From positions 1 to 6,281 of the forward strand of contig JBGVMW010000191.1 of NCBI GenBank assembly GCA_045125095.1: a stretch of 6,281 bases of DNA. Direction: 5' to 3'. Both the position numbers and the translations under genes were made by a program. Below, piece by piece: positions 1 through 5,901 of this stretch. Source of the stretch: JBGVMW01 sp045125095 (GTDB taxonomy: Bacteria; Bacillota; Clostridia; Lachnospirales; Lachnospiraceae). A model generated the notes under the pieces. It was not told the DNA's origin. It searched no databases and saw only the letters and a list, made by a program, of their open reading frames with translations. Numbering within the stretch: position 1 is the first letter of the stretch; every line of letters starts with the position of its first letter.

Positions 1-75
1 GCCACCAATTTCACGTGCAAGCTTCACTGCCTGAACCTTGTATTCATGATCGTACTTACGTTGACTTCGTGCCAT
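1..75 (-). CDS. IS3-family transposase OrfA, N-terminal fragment (partial)
   Basis: The first 25 codons of a transposase are visible, starting MARSQRKYDHEYKVQAVKLA and continuing REIGG before the window ends. The pattern 'R.YD.EYK..AVKLA.EIG' is typical of the start of the helix-turn-helix (HTH_Tnp_1) domain of IS3-family OrfA proteins, which bind the IS ends and are usually joined to the OrfB integrase by a programmed -1 frameshift. Neither the rest of OrfA nor OrfB is in the window. The start is fixed by an AAGGAGGTG ribosome binding site 8 bases upstream (84-92). The gene reads away from the ICE genes. The same 20 N-terminal residues occur in the copy at 6222-6281. Confidence 0.8.
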   Translation of the reverse strand, partial: MARSQRKYDHEYKVQAVKLAREIGG

Positions 76-101
76 AGTTTGGGCACCTCCTTATTCACTT
101 G

Positions 102-136
102 ATTATACTATAAAATCCTTGAGAATAAGGTGTCAA
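102..136 (-). promoter_or_regulatory. Candidate promoter of IS copy 1 transposase
   Basis: On the minus strand a perfect -35 box TTGACA lies at 131-136. TATAGT at 107-112 is 18 bases downstream. A perfect TATAAT lies at 102-107, but its spacing of 23 is too long, so TATAGT is the better partner. An RBS (AAGGAGGTG, 84-92) and the orfA start follow. The motifs are seen directly; promoter activity is inferred. Confidence 0.55.
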
Positions 137-142
137 CTTTAT

Positions 143-418
143 TTATACAACATCATTGTCTTTCTTGACGGCGAAATCAACATTATATTTACGAGCTACC
201 CGCTCAAAGGATTTGATATTGCCGTCCGTCACTTCGATAGACGAAACTCCCACGCCTTCGCCAACCAGCTTTTTCACAGAAGTTTTACCATGCGTTTTCT
301 GCGCTTTCTGTCTGCGGTGGTTCAGATACATCCGCATTACAGCTTTCAAGACGTTGGCATCCAATTTAGCGGTCTTAATTACAAGAGCGATTGTTTTCTG
401 CGTTACTTCCTCTTGCAT
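143..418 (-). pseudogene. pcfB: PcfB/DUF3801-family conjugation protein, 3' end lost to IS insertion
   Basis: From the ATG at 416-418 this reads 91 codons beginning MQEEVTQKTIALVIKTAKLD. It then has a basic stretch (RRQKAQKTHGKTSVKKLV) and ends near SFERVARKYNVDFAVKK. This matches the N-terminal half of the DUF3801/PcfB family found next to the type IV coupling protein (TraG/VirD4, PcfC) in ICEs of Clostridia and enterococcal plasmids; PcfB in pCF10 is a relaxosome accessory factor. The family is usually about 150 residues or more, so roughly the C-terminal third or more is missing. Native sequence stops at 156; the last few codons and the TAA (143-145) come from the IS. The start is chosen because GGAAG lies 5 bases upstream and homologues begin 'M..EVTQKT'. 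Family recognition is from memory of conserved motifs. The truncated protein is probably non-functional. Confidence 0.8.
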
Positions 419-495
419 AAGCACTTCCGTTCTGCATTTGCTGTGCGTATGCTCCGCCAAGGTGGAACATATAGCCGATGTAATAAATACCTCAT
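403..495 (-). CDS. Possible 30-residue leader peptide overlapping the pcfB start
   Basis: An ATG at 493-495 follows AAAGGAG (500-506) with short spacing of about 4 bases. It opens a 30-codon frame starting MRYLLHRLYVPPWR, ending in a basic CKRK tail, with TAA at 403-405. Its stop lies just inside pcfB (start 418) in another frame, an arrangement suited to translational coupling. This is the first start codon after the structured leader of copy A, which in copy B is followed directly by a larger gene. No family is recognised. It could be a regulatory leader peptide, a coupling ORF or a chance frame; no second intact copy in the window tests it. Confidence 0.35.
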   Translation of the reverse strand: MRYLLHRLYVPPWRSIRTANAERKCLCKRK

Positions 496-508
496 AACTC
501 TCCTTTCC

Positions 509-533
509 GCTTCTGGACATCGTGTCCAAAAGC
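509..533 (-). promoter_or_regulatory. Second leader hairpin, copy A
   Basis: As RNA from the minus strand, GCUUUUGGACA pairs with UGUCCAGAAGC around a CGA loop, giving an 11-bp stem with a single U-G wobble. It lies between the T-run of the terminator and the RBS at 498-508. Copy B has the same stem with one G-C pair replaced by G-U, so pairing is kept. Possible roles are control of translation at the adjacent RBS, transcript stabilisation, or recognition by an antitermination factor; none is shown. Confidence 0.6.
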
Positions 534-536
534 AAT

Positions 537-576
537 AAAAAAGGGCAGCTACAAATCTCTCGACTTATAACTGCCC
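537..576 (-). terminator. Intrinsic terminator/attenuator in leader copy A
   Basis: On the minus strand GGGCAG (571-576) and CTGCCC (543-548) close a 15-bp stem that continues through UUAUAAGUC/GAUUUGUAG (with G-U wobbles) to a GAGA tetraloop. Six T residues (537-542) follow directly. This is a textbook Rho-independent terminator. It lies 25 bases beyond the TPR-CHAT stop codon and so ends that transcript, but it also lies upstream of the pcfB RBS, so it can act as an attenuator for the downstream conjugation genes. Confidence 0.8.
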
Positions 577-586
577 TGACACTGTT

Positions 587-614
587 ATTATATTATAAAT
601 TTTAGTTTATCCAA
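587..614 (-). promoter_or_regulatory. Candidate promoter directly upstream of leader copy A
   Basis: On the minus strand TTGGAT (609-614) and TATAAT (587-592) are 16 bases apart; the -35 box is inside the last codons of the TPR-CHAT gene. Initiation would fall near 580, immediately before the terminator stem, so transcripts would meet the terminator at once. That fits an attenuated promoter for pcfB. The region is AT-rich and a chance -10 is possible. Confidence 0.4.
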
Positions 615-3600
615 CATTCTATACCAGCCCAGCTTAACTGATTTTTCCCACTATTCTTCATATCTCGCTGTGCTTTGACCAACGCTTCTCTAAAACGCAT
701 TTTCTTATTTAAAAGATTATCATATATTTTATCCATCATACTAATCGTATCTCTTGTCGGAACACTCCACCTACATGTCATAATGTTACCATTAAAACGT
801 TCAAAAATACTTGTCCATGTTCCAGAAGATATTTCAGGATTATTACTATTAGGAGTGCCCCCAACGCAACTAATTAATATAAAATTACTAATACAAACCT
901 CTTCTAATACCTCTCTAATTTGAATCATACTTTTTGCACCTTCTATTGATTGAGCCCCTTCAGTAAGTTCAGAAGCAGGCTCCCTTACCCCATGACCATA
1001 TACAATCAACGTATTCTTCCCTTTTTTACACTCCATTGAAACTGCTTGTAAATCATCTGAACAATCTGTAATACTAACCACATTATCCATTATATGTTCT
1101 TCTAACCACTTATTGATATGGTGAATTGACGTTTCTTCCCTTTTCCCAAAAACTTTGTTTACAATTTTTATATCATCCAACTCAGTATTTAAAGAATTAA
1201 TTAATTGTACATAATCGATAAAATTTACAATTTCTTCAACCTCATCAATCAAATATATTCCTTTATATTGAACAGCTGCAATCGGAAAGATACTCTTAGA
1301 AATATCAGGAATTACATAAACACTCTTTGTCTTATGGTTAAATACATACTCACACAAGTGTTTCGCAACAACATTGGTAATCACAGAAGAAAAATATTTT
1401 ATCTCACCATCACTAGACGTATTACTCTCAATTATCTGCCCATATTTTTTCATACCGCTATAAGGAGTATCACCTTCAGCAGGAAAAAATTTTGTTCTTA
1501 TATCTATCCATTTATCTGTTACCAATATGCTTACCATTGCCATTTCCGTCAATACATACTGGTACACCACTTCATCTGGTTTCAAGTTTTTTTTCAATTC
1601 TTCCCAATTTGTTCCTTCAAATTTATTTAGAGGCATATAATATGGATGCTTATTTATTAATTCTTTTGATAAAAATTCTATTTCCCTTGCTATTGTTTGA
1701 ACATCATTATCCTCTACTCTATTACCTTTTAGCATAATTGCATATTCTCTTTTTAATTGCTGTAATCTGCAATGCTTTTTATCCAATTCGTCTGATATTT
1801 CATTCTTTAAATAATAATTCTTCTGTTCTATTACAGACAGTGGAAGACATATTGACATCTTTTCAAGAATTTCTTTTCTCAATTTTCGCTTAGTCTCTTC
1901 TTCAATATCTTTAGCAGCATAATATATGCCGCTAAAACAAAGATACTCTCTTATTATTTGGTCATATTCCTGAGCTAAAGCAGCTCTTTCTTCCTGATGA
2001 TAAACTTGCCTTCTTTTTTGTAATTGAATAATAGCATTGTCAAGCATTTCTAATCCTAATAAAACATTTTCAATACTTCCACCAGTCTTAATTAACAAAT
2101 CACCCCACGAATAATATAACTTTGCAGCTATATCTCTACGTTGATTTAGCAATCCGTGTATTGAATTATAATTATCCGTAATATATTTAACTGCTTTATC
2201 ATACTCTTTATTTTTCACTTTTCCCGCAATAAGGTTACTTAAATCAATAAGCCAGTGGCTATCTTTTTCCTCGCAATTTTCTACCCTTTCTTCATAATTT
2301 TGAATAATCTCAGTTACATCGTCCGAATACTTATAATGAAGTGGTTCTAAAGACTCATTATATTTTTTTAGCACTTCAATACTTTCAACAACATCATTTT
2401 TCTCATTTTCTGAATAAAGTTCATCATACATTCCCAAATATTTTGATAAAATATTTAAGCCTTCTTCAAGAACTGGCGTAACTTCTTTCAAAACCAACAA
2501 CTGTTTAATTGAAACAATTGCACATGCAACACCTTCAATAGTATTCCCCAAACGAAACTGTACATTTGCCCATGCCATTAAATATAAAGCTACAAGTAAC
2601 TTTTGTTCACTAGAATCTACCGTTTTTCCATACTCTAATATACTTAATGAAAAGGATGTTGCTTCCTGCGGATTTTCACTCAAAACAGATGCTCCAATAG
2701 AGCAGTAGTACCTAAGCCAAATTCTTTGAATAGTTGTCCCTTCGGCTTCTATTAACCCCCAACTTCCTTTTACAAGTTCTTCTCTTGTGCATCCAAATTT
2801 TTCTGGCGGCATTTCTCCACAATTACTTTTTCTCAAACAAATAATTGCTGTATCACAATTTAAATGTTCCTCAGATAATTGCAAATTGCTAATATATGAA
2901 TCAGGCAACATTCTATCAAAATCAATTTTTCCTAATTCTTTAATACAGCCAAGTACACGCTTTTTTAAAGATATATTCCATATATCAACTTGCTGACACT
3001 CCAATAGTTTTCGCCAATGATAATATCCATTTTCAATGTTAGCAAAAAAATTTATACATTCTAATAAAAGGGAACATCGCTTTTCCAATAAAATCGCATA
3101 ATCTTTTTCTTTTCGAAAAGGCTTTAATTTCCCTAATGCTTTACAAGCTCTTTCAGTGTCTTTTAAAATATCTATCTTGTGTTCCAATATATCTTGTGTA
3201 GTATCATCTACTTCATGCAAATCAGCCTCTCGGAGTAAATTATATGCATTATAATAATGTCCTTTCGATTTCGCATATAATGCCACTTTGAGTAATGCTA
3301 TATTTTTTAAATCTGGATTTTTTTCAACAATTTCAAAAATATACGACTTTACAATTTTAATATCAGTCTGTTCTTCCGCCAATAAATCATTTATCCTAGC
3401 TATCAATTCAAAATACGGTTTATCTATTTTTCTAAACCAGCTAGCTGCTTCCTTATGATTTCCTTGATCTACGAGAAAATTTGCATATCTTTCGATAAGA
3501 AATGTATTTTCTGGCTGATAGATAATTCCTTCTTCTAAAATATCCCTATATCTTTTCTCATCTTTCTTATAAACATTTAAGCCTAATTCAAATAAACCTC

Positions 3601-4450
3601 TTTCCCATCTATCTTCGCTATACACTTCTTCAAATATTTTTTTAGCTTCCTCTTTTAAATTCTGCAAAATATACATTTCTGCTAGAAAAAGTTTTTGTTC
3701 ATTTGACAATGTCTTGTATATTGATTTTAATAACTCAATTGTTTTAGTAATGTCTCCATTACCATGATATGCAATCACTTGACACATAATAATGTGTTCT
3801 GAATCCATTGTCGTAGCATTCTTTTTAATTATTTCTAAGGCTTCTTTCAACGATTTTCCCTTTATTTCTCTTAAAACTTTCGTAGCATTATCAGAGCTCT
3901 CACAATTGCATCCAAGAATTTCTGTTCTGGTTATACTCATATTATTTGAAGTTTCCAATTCTTTGTTTATCCTATCAGCAATATTATTATTAACATTACA
4001 AATAAGAACTAACCCGCTAATATCGGACTGATACTTCCCGTATAATTTATCAATATTTTTTGAAAAATCTGTCCAATCTTCATCCTCTTGTAAATGTAAA
4101 ATTGAATACTTATCTTCAATTTTTAATGATGATATAGCCTTTTCATCACAACAACTTGCCAATCGTTCTCCACCAACAATAACAACTGCATCCTCCTTAT
4201 TTTGCTCTTCAATATACTTTCCAATTACTTCATAAGATTTAACCATTCCAAATATCCATACAAATTTGTTACTAGTATACTTTTTTTGTATTTCTTGCTT
4301 TATTGCTCTATATGATAAAATGTGGACTTTACCTTGAACATGTTTTTTTAAACAATCTAGCCAAAATATTATATTTGCATCGGGATAATAATCTACAACC
4401 TCCAAGCATATCATATATTGATCTAATTTCATTTCATCGACCATATGCAT
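602..4450 (-). CDS. TPR-CHAT caspase-like cysteine protease (1282 aa)
   Basis: The C-terminal region (about residues 950-1282) is a CHAT (caspase HetF associated with TPRs) peptidase domain. Catalytic His1153 is in YGHG, codon 992-994; catalytic Cys1195 is in LISCVGG, codon 866-868. The segment VIPDISKSIFPIAAV (from residue 1046) and the late CRWSVPTRD motif (about 1226-1234) followed by an 'FREALVKAQRDM' helix are also typical. Residues about 215-870 are almost wholly helical and TPR-like; the clearest repeats are around 236-275 and 312-342 (PENTFLIERYANFLVDQG). Residues about 870-935 may be coiled coil. Residues 1-200 look alpha/beta (runs such as DAVVIVGGE) and match no domain I recognise. 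No signal peptide or membrane segment is seen, so the protein is likely cytosolic. The ATG at 4450 has AAAGGA 7 bases upstream. Known CHAT proteases act as separase-like or immune effectors (for example Csx29 of type III-E CRISPR, and gasdermin-activating proteases); a defence role here is inference. It lies 13 bp behind an upstream gene, as in an operon. It is far more AT-rich than the pcfB fragment, suggesting acquisition. Confidence 0.88.
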   Translation of the reverse strand: MHMVDEMKLDQYMICLEVVDYYPDANIIFWLDCLKKHVQGKVHILSYRAIKQEIQKKYTSNKFVWIFGMVKSYEVIGKYIEEQNKEDAVVIVGGERLASCCDEKAISSLKIEDKYSILHLQEDEDWTDFSKNIDKLYGKYQSDISGLVLICNVNNNIADRINKELETSNNMSITRTEILGCNCESSDNATKVLREIKGKSLKEALEIIKKNATTMDSEHIIMCQVIAYHGNGDITKTIELLKSIYKTLSNEQKLFLAEMYILQNLKEEAKKIFEEVYSEDRWERGLFELGLNVYKKDEKRYRDILEEGIIYQPENTFLIERYANFLVDQGNHKEAASWFRKIDKPYFELIARINDLLAEEQTDIKIVKSYIFEIVEKNPDLKNIALLKVALYAKSKGHYYNAYNLLREADLHEVDDTTQDILEHKIDILKDTERACKALGKLKPFRKEKDYAILLEKRCSLLLECINFFANIENGYYHWRKLLECQQVDIWNISLKKRVLGCIKELGKIDFDRMLPDSYISNLQLSEEHLNCDTAIICLRKSNCGEMPPEKFGCTREELVKGSWGLIEAEGTTIQRIWLRYYCSIGASVLSENPQEATSFSLSILEYGKTVDSSEQKLLVALYLMAWANVQFRLGNTIEGVACAIVSIKQLLVLKEVTPVLEEGLNILSKYLGMYDELYSENEKNDVVESIEVLKKYNESLEPLHYKYSDDVTEIIQNYEERVENCEEKDSHWLIDLSNLIAGKVKNKEYDKAVKYITDNYNSIHGLLNQRRDIAAKLYYSWGDLLIKTGGSIENVLLGLEMLDNAIIQLQKRRQVYHQEERAALAQEYDQIIREYLCFSGIYYAAKDIEEETKRKLRKEILEKMSICLPLSVIEQKNYYLKNEISDELDKKHCRLQQLKREYAIMLKGNRVEDNDVQTIAREIEFLSKELINKHPYYMPLNKFEGTNWEELKKNLKPDEVVYQYVLTEMAMVSILVTDKWIDIRTKFFPAEGDTPYSGMKKYGQIIESNTSSDGEIKYFSSVITNVVAKHLCEYVFNHKTKSVYVIPDISKSIFPIAAVQYKGIYLIDEVEEIVNFIDYVQLINSLNTELDDIKIVNKVFGKREETSIHHINKWLEEHIMDNVVSITDCSDDLQAVSMECKKGKNTLIVYGHGVREPASELTEGAQSIEGAKSMIQIREVLEEVCISNFILISCVGGTPNSNNPEISSGTWTSIFERFNGNIMTCRWSVPTRDTISMMDKIYDNLLNKKMRFREALVKAQRDMKNSGKNQLSWAGIECWIN

Positions 4451-4457
4451 ATTTCAA

Positions 4458-4463
4458 TCCTTT
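4458..4463 (-). promoter_or_regulatory. Ribosome binding site of the TPR-CHAT gene
   Basis: AAAGGA on the minus strand, 7 bases before the ATG at 4448-4450, directly abuts the TAG stop (4464-4466) of the upstream frame. It sets the start at 4450 rather than the later in-frame ATGs at codons 3 and 7. It also makes translation of the protease likely to be coupled to its upstream neighbour, so the nonsense codon in that neighbour may lower expression. Confidence 0.6.
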
Positions 4464-5123
4464 CTACTTAACACAATTAATTGTATAAATCACATATAAG
4501 TTAGCAATCATTCTTACACCATTCCATTTTACATCATCTAATAACAATGCCTGAAACAAAACATCCCCCACCTTCTCCAGCCTTACCATTCTATATTCTT
4601 TTTCCGTAAAGCCTTCAATCTGCATCCCCTGTATGGCAGCTTCTTTCCTTGCCACCAAACAATGCGTATACAATGCCATGATATACTTGTCTGACATCAG
4701 AAAGGCATATGTTTCGTTCCCTTGATATGTATATCGGCACTTTTCCAGATTTTCTTGCGGTATATCGAAATAACATCTGACCGTTTCCAGATATACATCT
4801 CCATAATACTGCGGCTTTAGCTTCTTTGCATACCTTCTGATTGTTGCAAATATATTATTTCTTTCTATTGCTGTCCTAGTTCACTTGAATATAGTCTTTT
4901 TCCCTCGAAGGTCCATATAAACATTATTTAGGATAGTCTTTCCGGCATACTGTTTGAAATCACCTATACGCAACAAATACGATAATACCTCCAGCAGTTT
5001 CTCTTTTGATGTTATCTCCTGATACGAATAATCTCCAAATTCAATATGATCCAGCTTCAAAGGGCAGCTCCCCTTCGCTATCTCACGCTCCATTCCCCTG
5101 TTAATATCTCTCATTGATTCCAT
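4464..5123 (-). pseudogene. Unrecognised gene upstream of TPR-CHAT, interrupted by in-frame TGA
   Basis: One frame of about 219 codons runs from the ATG at 5121-5123 to TAG at 4464-4466, broken only by a TGA at 4881-4883. The first part (80 codons) starts MESMRDINRGMEREIAKGSC and ends RGKKTIFK. After the TGA the same frame continues TRTAIERNNIFATIRRYAKK and ends NLYVIYTINCVK. No start codon with an RBS follows the TGA; the ATG at 4695-4697 has none. A single ancestral gene with one nonsense change (for example from CGA or TGG) is therefore likelier than two genes. Sequencing error is also possible. The sequence is mixed charged and hydrophobic, probably mostly helical, with no signal peptide or clear membrane segment and no family I recognise. 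It follows leader copy B (RBS GGAG, 10 bases from the ATG) and lies 13 bp before the protease, so it may be a partner, substrate or regulator of it. Confidence 0.6.
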
Positions 5124-5142
5124 CTATATATCTCTCCTTCCC

Positions 5143-5167
5143 GCTTCTAGACATCGTGTCCAAAAGC
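5143..5167 (-). promoter_or_regulatory. Second leader hairpin, copy B
   Basis: As RNA, GCUUUUGGACA pairs with UGUCUAGAAGC around a CGA loop. Compared with copy A a single C-to-U change converts a G-C pair to G-U, so the 11-bp stem is kept. It lies between the T-run (5170-5176) and the RBS of the downstream gene. Confidence 0.6.
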
Positions 5168-5169
5168 AC

Positions 5170-5206
5170 AAAAAAAGCAACTACAAGTATTTCACTTATA
5201 ACGGCC
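5170..5206 (-). terminator. Degenerate terminator/attenuator in leader copy B
   Basis: On the minus strand UUAUAAGU pairs with ACUUGUAG around a short GAAAU loop, with an imperfect lower stem (GGGCCG against UUGCUU), followed by seven T residues. The upper stem is kept relative to copy A although loop and flanking bases changed, but the strong GGGCAG/CTGCCC clamp is lost. Termination should be weaker than in copy A, allowing more read-through into the cargo operon. Confidence 0.55.
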
Positions 5207-5228
5207 CTAACGCTGTTACCTGATTATT

Positions 5229-5264
5229 CTATTCCTGCCGTTTTTGCAAATCCGGCTTTTCTAA
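5229..5264 (-). pseudogene. Possible 3' remnant of a small ORF split by the IS200-like element
   Basis: Eleven codons reading LEKPDLQKRQE then TAG (5229-5231) lie immediately outside the inferred right end of the IS200-like element. On the other side of the element a start codon with a good RBS opens MNEKS before running into the IS end (5921-5938). The two pieces may be the ends of one small ORF, but the frame is short enough to be chance. Confidence 0.25.
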
Positions 5265-5270
5265 GTTACC

Positions 5271-5293
5271 AACCACCAGTTCAACTGGTGGTT
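5271..5293. repeat. IS200-like right-end palindrome
   Basis: Two perfect 11-base arms, AACCACCAGTT and AACTGGTGGTT, around one central base (5282). Its place at the downstream end of the element, with unrelated sequence beginning within about 10 bases, fits the TnpA-binding hairpin of an IS200/IS605 right end. It could also terminate transcription bidirectionally, though no good T-run follows on the minus strand. Confidence 0.65.
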
Positions 5294-5300
5294 TATTATC

Positions 5301-5379
5301 AGCCCTCATAAGGGCTATTATCACTGCTCGCCCCGAAGGGCGGTGTCGCAAGCAGTGTTACTGACTCCGCTAAAAGCGG
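5301..5379 (-). repeat. Cluster of three hairpins between tnpA and the IS right end
   Basis: Three further stem-loops lie within the element: AGCCCT/AGGGCT at 5301-5316; a nested structure at 5322-5357 with outer CACTGCT/AGCAGTG and inner CGCCC/GGGCG around CGAA; and CCGCT/AGCGG at 5367-5379. Such 3' structured regions are common in IS200-type elements. They may protect the transcript or end or insulate transcription, but none has a convincing T-run. Confidence 0.45.
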
Positions 5380-5388
5380 TTAGCCTAC

Positions 5389-5798
5389 TTAATCTTCATC
5401 TCTAGACTTATCTGCTTGCTCTCTTATGTATCTTTCTACTGCCGCATCTGTTATATTGCCTATCGTTTCTACATAGTACCCCCTTGCCCAAAACGACTTA
5501 TCCCATCTGCTTTATAACTCAGGGTGCCTATCATAAATCATTAATGTGCTTTTGCCTTTCAAATACCCCATAAAGTCCGACACACTGATCTTCGGTGGAA
5601 TAGCTACACTCAATGCACATGATCCGCGCAAACCGCACCTGCGATTATATCAACACGCTTATACTTACACAAAGTGCATATTATTTCTTTTACATCCACT
5701 TTCAATCTGCCATACAAAACCTTTTTACGATACTTAGGAATAAACACAATATGATACTGGCACTTCCATCGCGTATGTGATAAACTTTTATTGTCCAT
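5389..5798 (-). pseudogene. tnpA: IS200-family Y1 transposase TnpA, frameshifted and with a stop codon
   Basis: TnpA cuts and joins single-stranded IS DNA using an HUH metal-binding motif and a tyrosine. The first 62 codons start MDNKSLSHTRWKCQYHIVFI and end in ADHVH, which holds the HUH motif (His60-Val-His62). A TGA follows at 5610-5612. If one base lost near 5612 is restored, the frame continues as HLSVAIPPKISVSDFMGYLK, then GKSTLMIYDRHPEL to a second stop TAA (5512-5514, probably from CAA). It goes on through FWARGYYVETIGN, which carries the candidate catalytic tyrosine, to the natural TAA at 5389-5391. The restored length of about 136 residues is normal for the family. The ATG at 5796-5798 has AGGAGG 8 bases upstream. 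Two independent lesions make this a true pseudogene. Confidence 0.88.
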
Positions 5799-5806
5799 TT
5801 GGACCG

Positions 5807-5861
5807 CCTCCTATGTTGTTGAGTTTGGCTTGCGACACCATCTCAAGCATAACATAGGAGG
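5807..5861 (-). promoter_or_regulatory. Hairpin sequestering the tnpA Shine-Dalgarno
   Basis: On the minus strand CCTCCTATGTT (5851-5861) is perfectly complementary to AACATAGGAGG (5807-5817), which contains the AGGAGG Shine-Dalgarno of tnpA. An inner stem (TTGAG 5819-5823 with CTCAA 5842-5846) extends it. In the folded leader RNA the RBS is buried. This matches the translational repression known for IS200 tnpA, where a 5'UTR stem-loop hides the RBS. The pairing is seen directly; the role is from family knowledge. Confidence 0.7.
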
Positions 5862-5901
5862 CTTTATATTTCATCATAACCGCTACGGCTTTTTATATTC
5901 T

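Larger units (their letters stand above)
1..155 (-). mobile_element. IS3-like insertion sequence, left-end fragment (copy 1, reads outward)
   Basis: This is the upstream end of an insertion sequence running off the window's left edge. Positions 16-155, read on the minus strand, are identical over 140 bases to 6142-6281 on the plus strand. Beyond 155 and 6142 the two sequences differ at once, so those coordinates define the element end, with the terminal bases beginning TGATGTTG. The end holds a promoter, a strong RBS and the first codons of a small basic transposase protein. The insertion falls inside the pcfB gene and replaces its 3' part. The family call (IS3-like) rests only on the start of the transposase and is moderately certain; the element boundary is well supported by the second copy. 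Confidence 0.85.
498..587 (-). repeat. Structured leader, copy A (direct repeat of 5132-5218)
   Basis: About 90 bases, roughly four-fifths identical to 5132-5218 and in the same orientation. On the minus strand the order is TAACAG, a terminator-like hairpin, a T-run, a second hairpin (509-533), then a GGA(A/G)GGAGAG-type ribosome binding site. The second hairpin and RBS are the best conserved part. Hairpin-preserving differences between the copies (see the hairpin entries) suggest selection on RNA structure. Copy A sits between the TPR-CHAT gene and pcfB, copy B in front of the cargo operon. Confidence 0.8.
5132..5218 (-). repeat. Structured leader, copy B (direct repeat of 498-587)
   Basis: About 87 bases matching copy A in the same orientation, from TAACAG to GGAAGGAGAG. 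It stands directly in front of the cargo operon (start codon at 5123). Homology fades on both sides: upstream into different AT-rich sequence, downstream right after the RBS. The repeat unit is therefore just the leader and not part of either gene. A matching promoter is weaker here: TTGCAA (5244-5249) and AATAAT (5223-5228) are 15 bases apart. Confidence 0.8.

Noticed and set aside
419..535. In-frame extension of pcfB upstream to an ATG at 533-535
   Set aside because: The extension runs through the leader hairpin and RBS, its start codon has no RBS, and homologues begin at the 'M..EVTQKT' start. The ATG at 416-418 has its own GGAAG.
119..538. Open frames on the plus strand opposite pcfB
   Set aside because: They are antisense to a recognisable coding sequence, begin in IS terminal sequence or lack an RBS, and encode nothing recognisable.
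675..4488. Plus-strand open frames of 60-140 codons opposite the TPR-CHAT gene
   Set aside because: These are shadows of a long AT-rich gene; none has a convincing RBS or a recognisable product.
4881..4883. TGA read as selenocysteine or by programmed read-through
   Set aside because: No family evidence for a selenoprotein and no evident SECIS-like stem right after the TGA; a nonsense mutation is simpler.
5271..5379. Hairpin cluster as a CRISPR array, attachment site or operator
   Set aside because: The hairpins differ from one another, have no regular spacing, and lie where an IS200-like right end is expected.
5608..5614. Programmed frameshift in tnpA
   Set aside because: IS200 TnpA is normally one frame, no slippery run is present, and a second stop at 5512-5514 shows decay.
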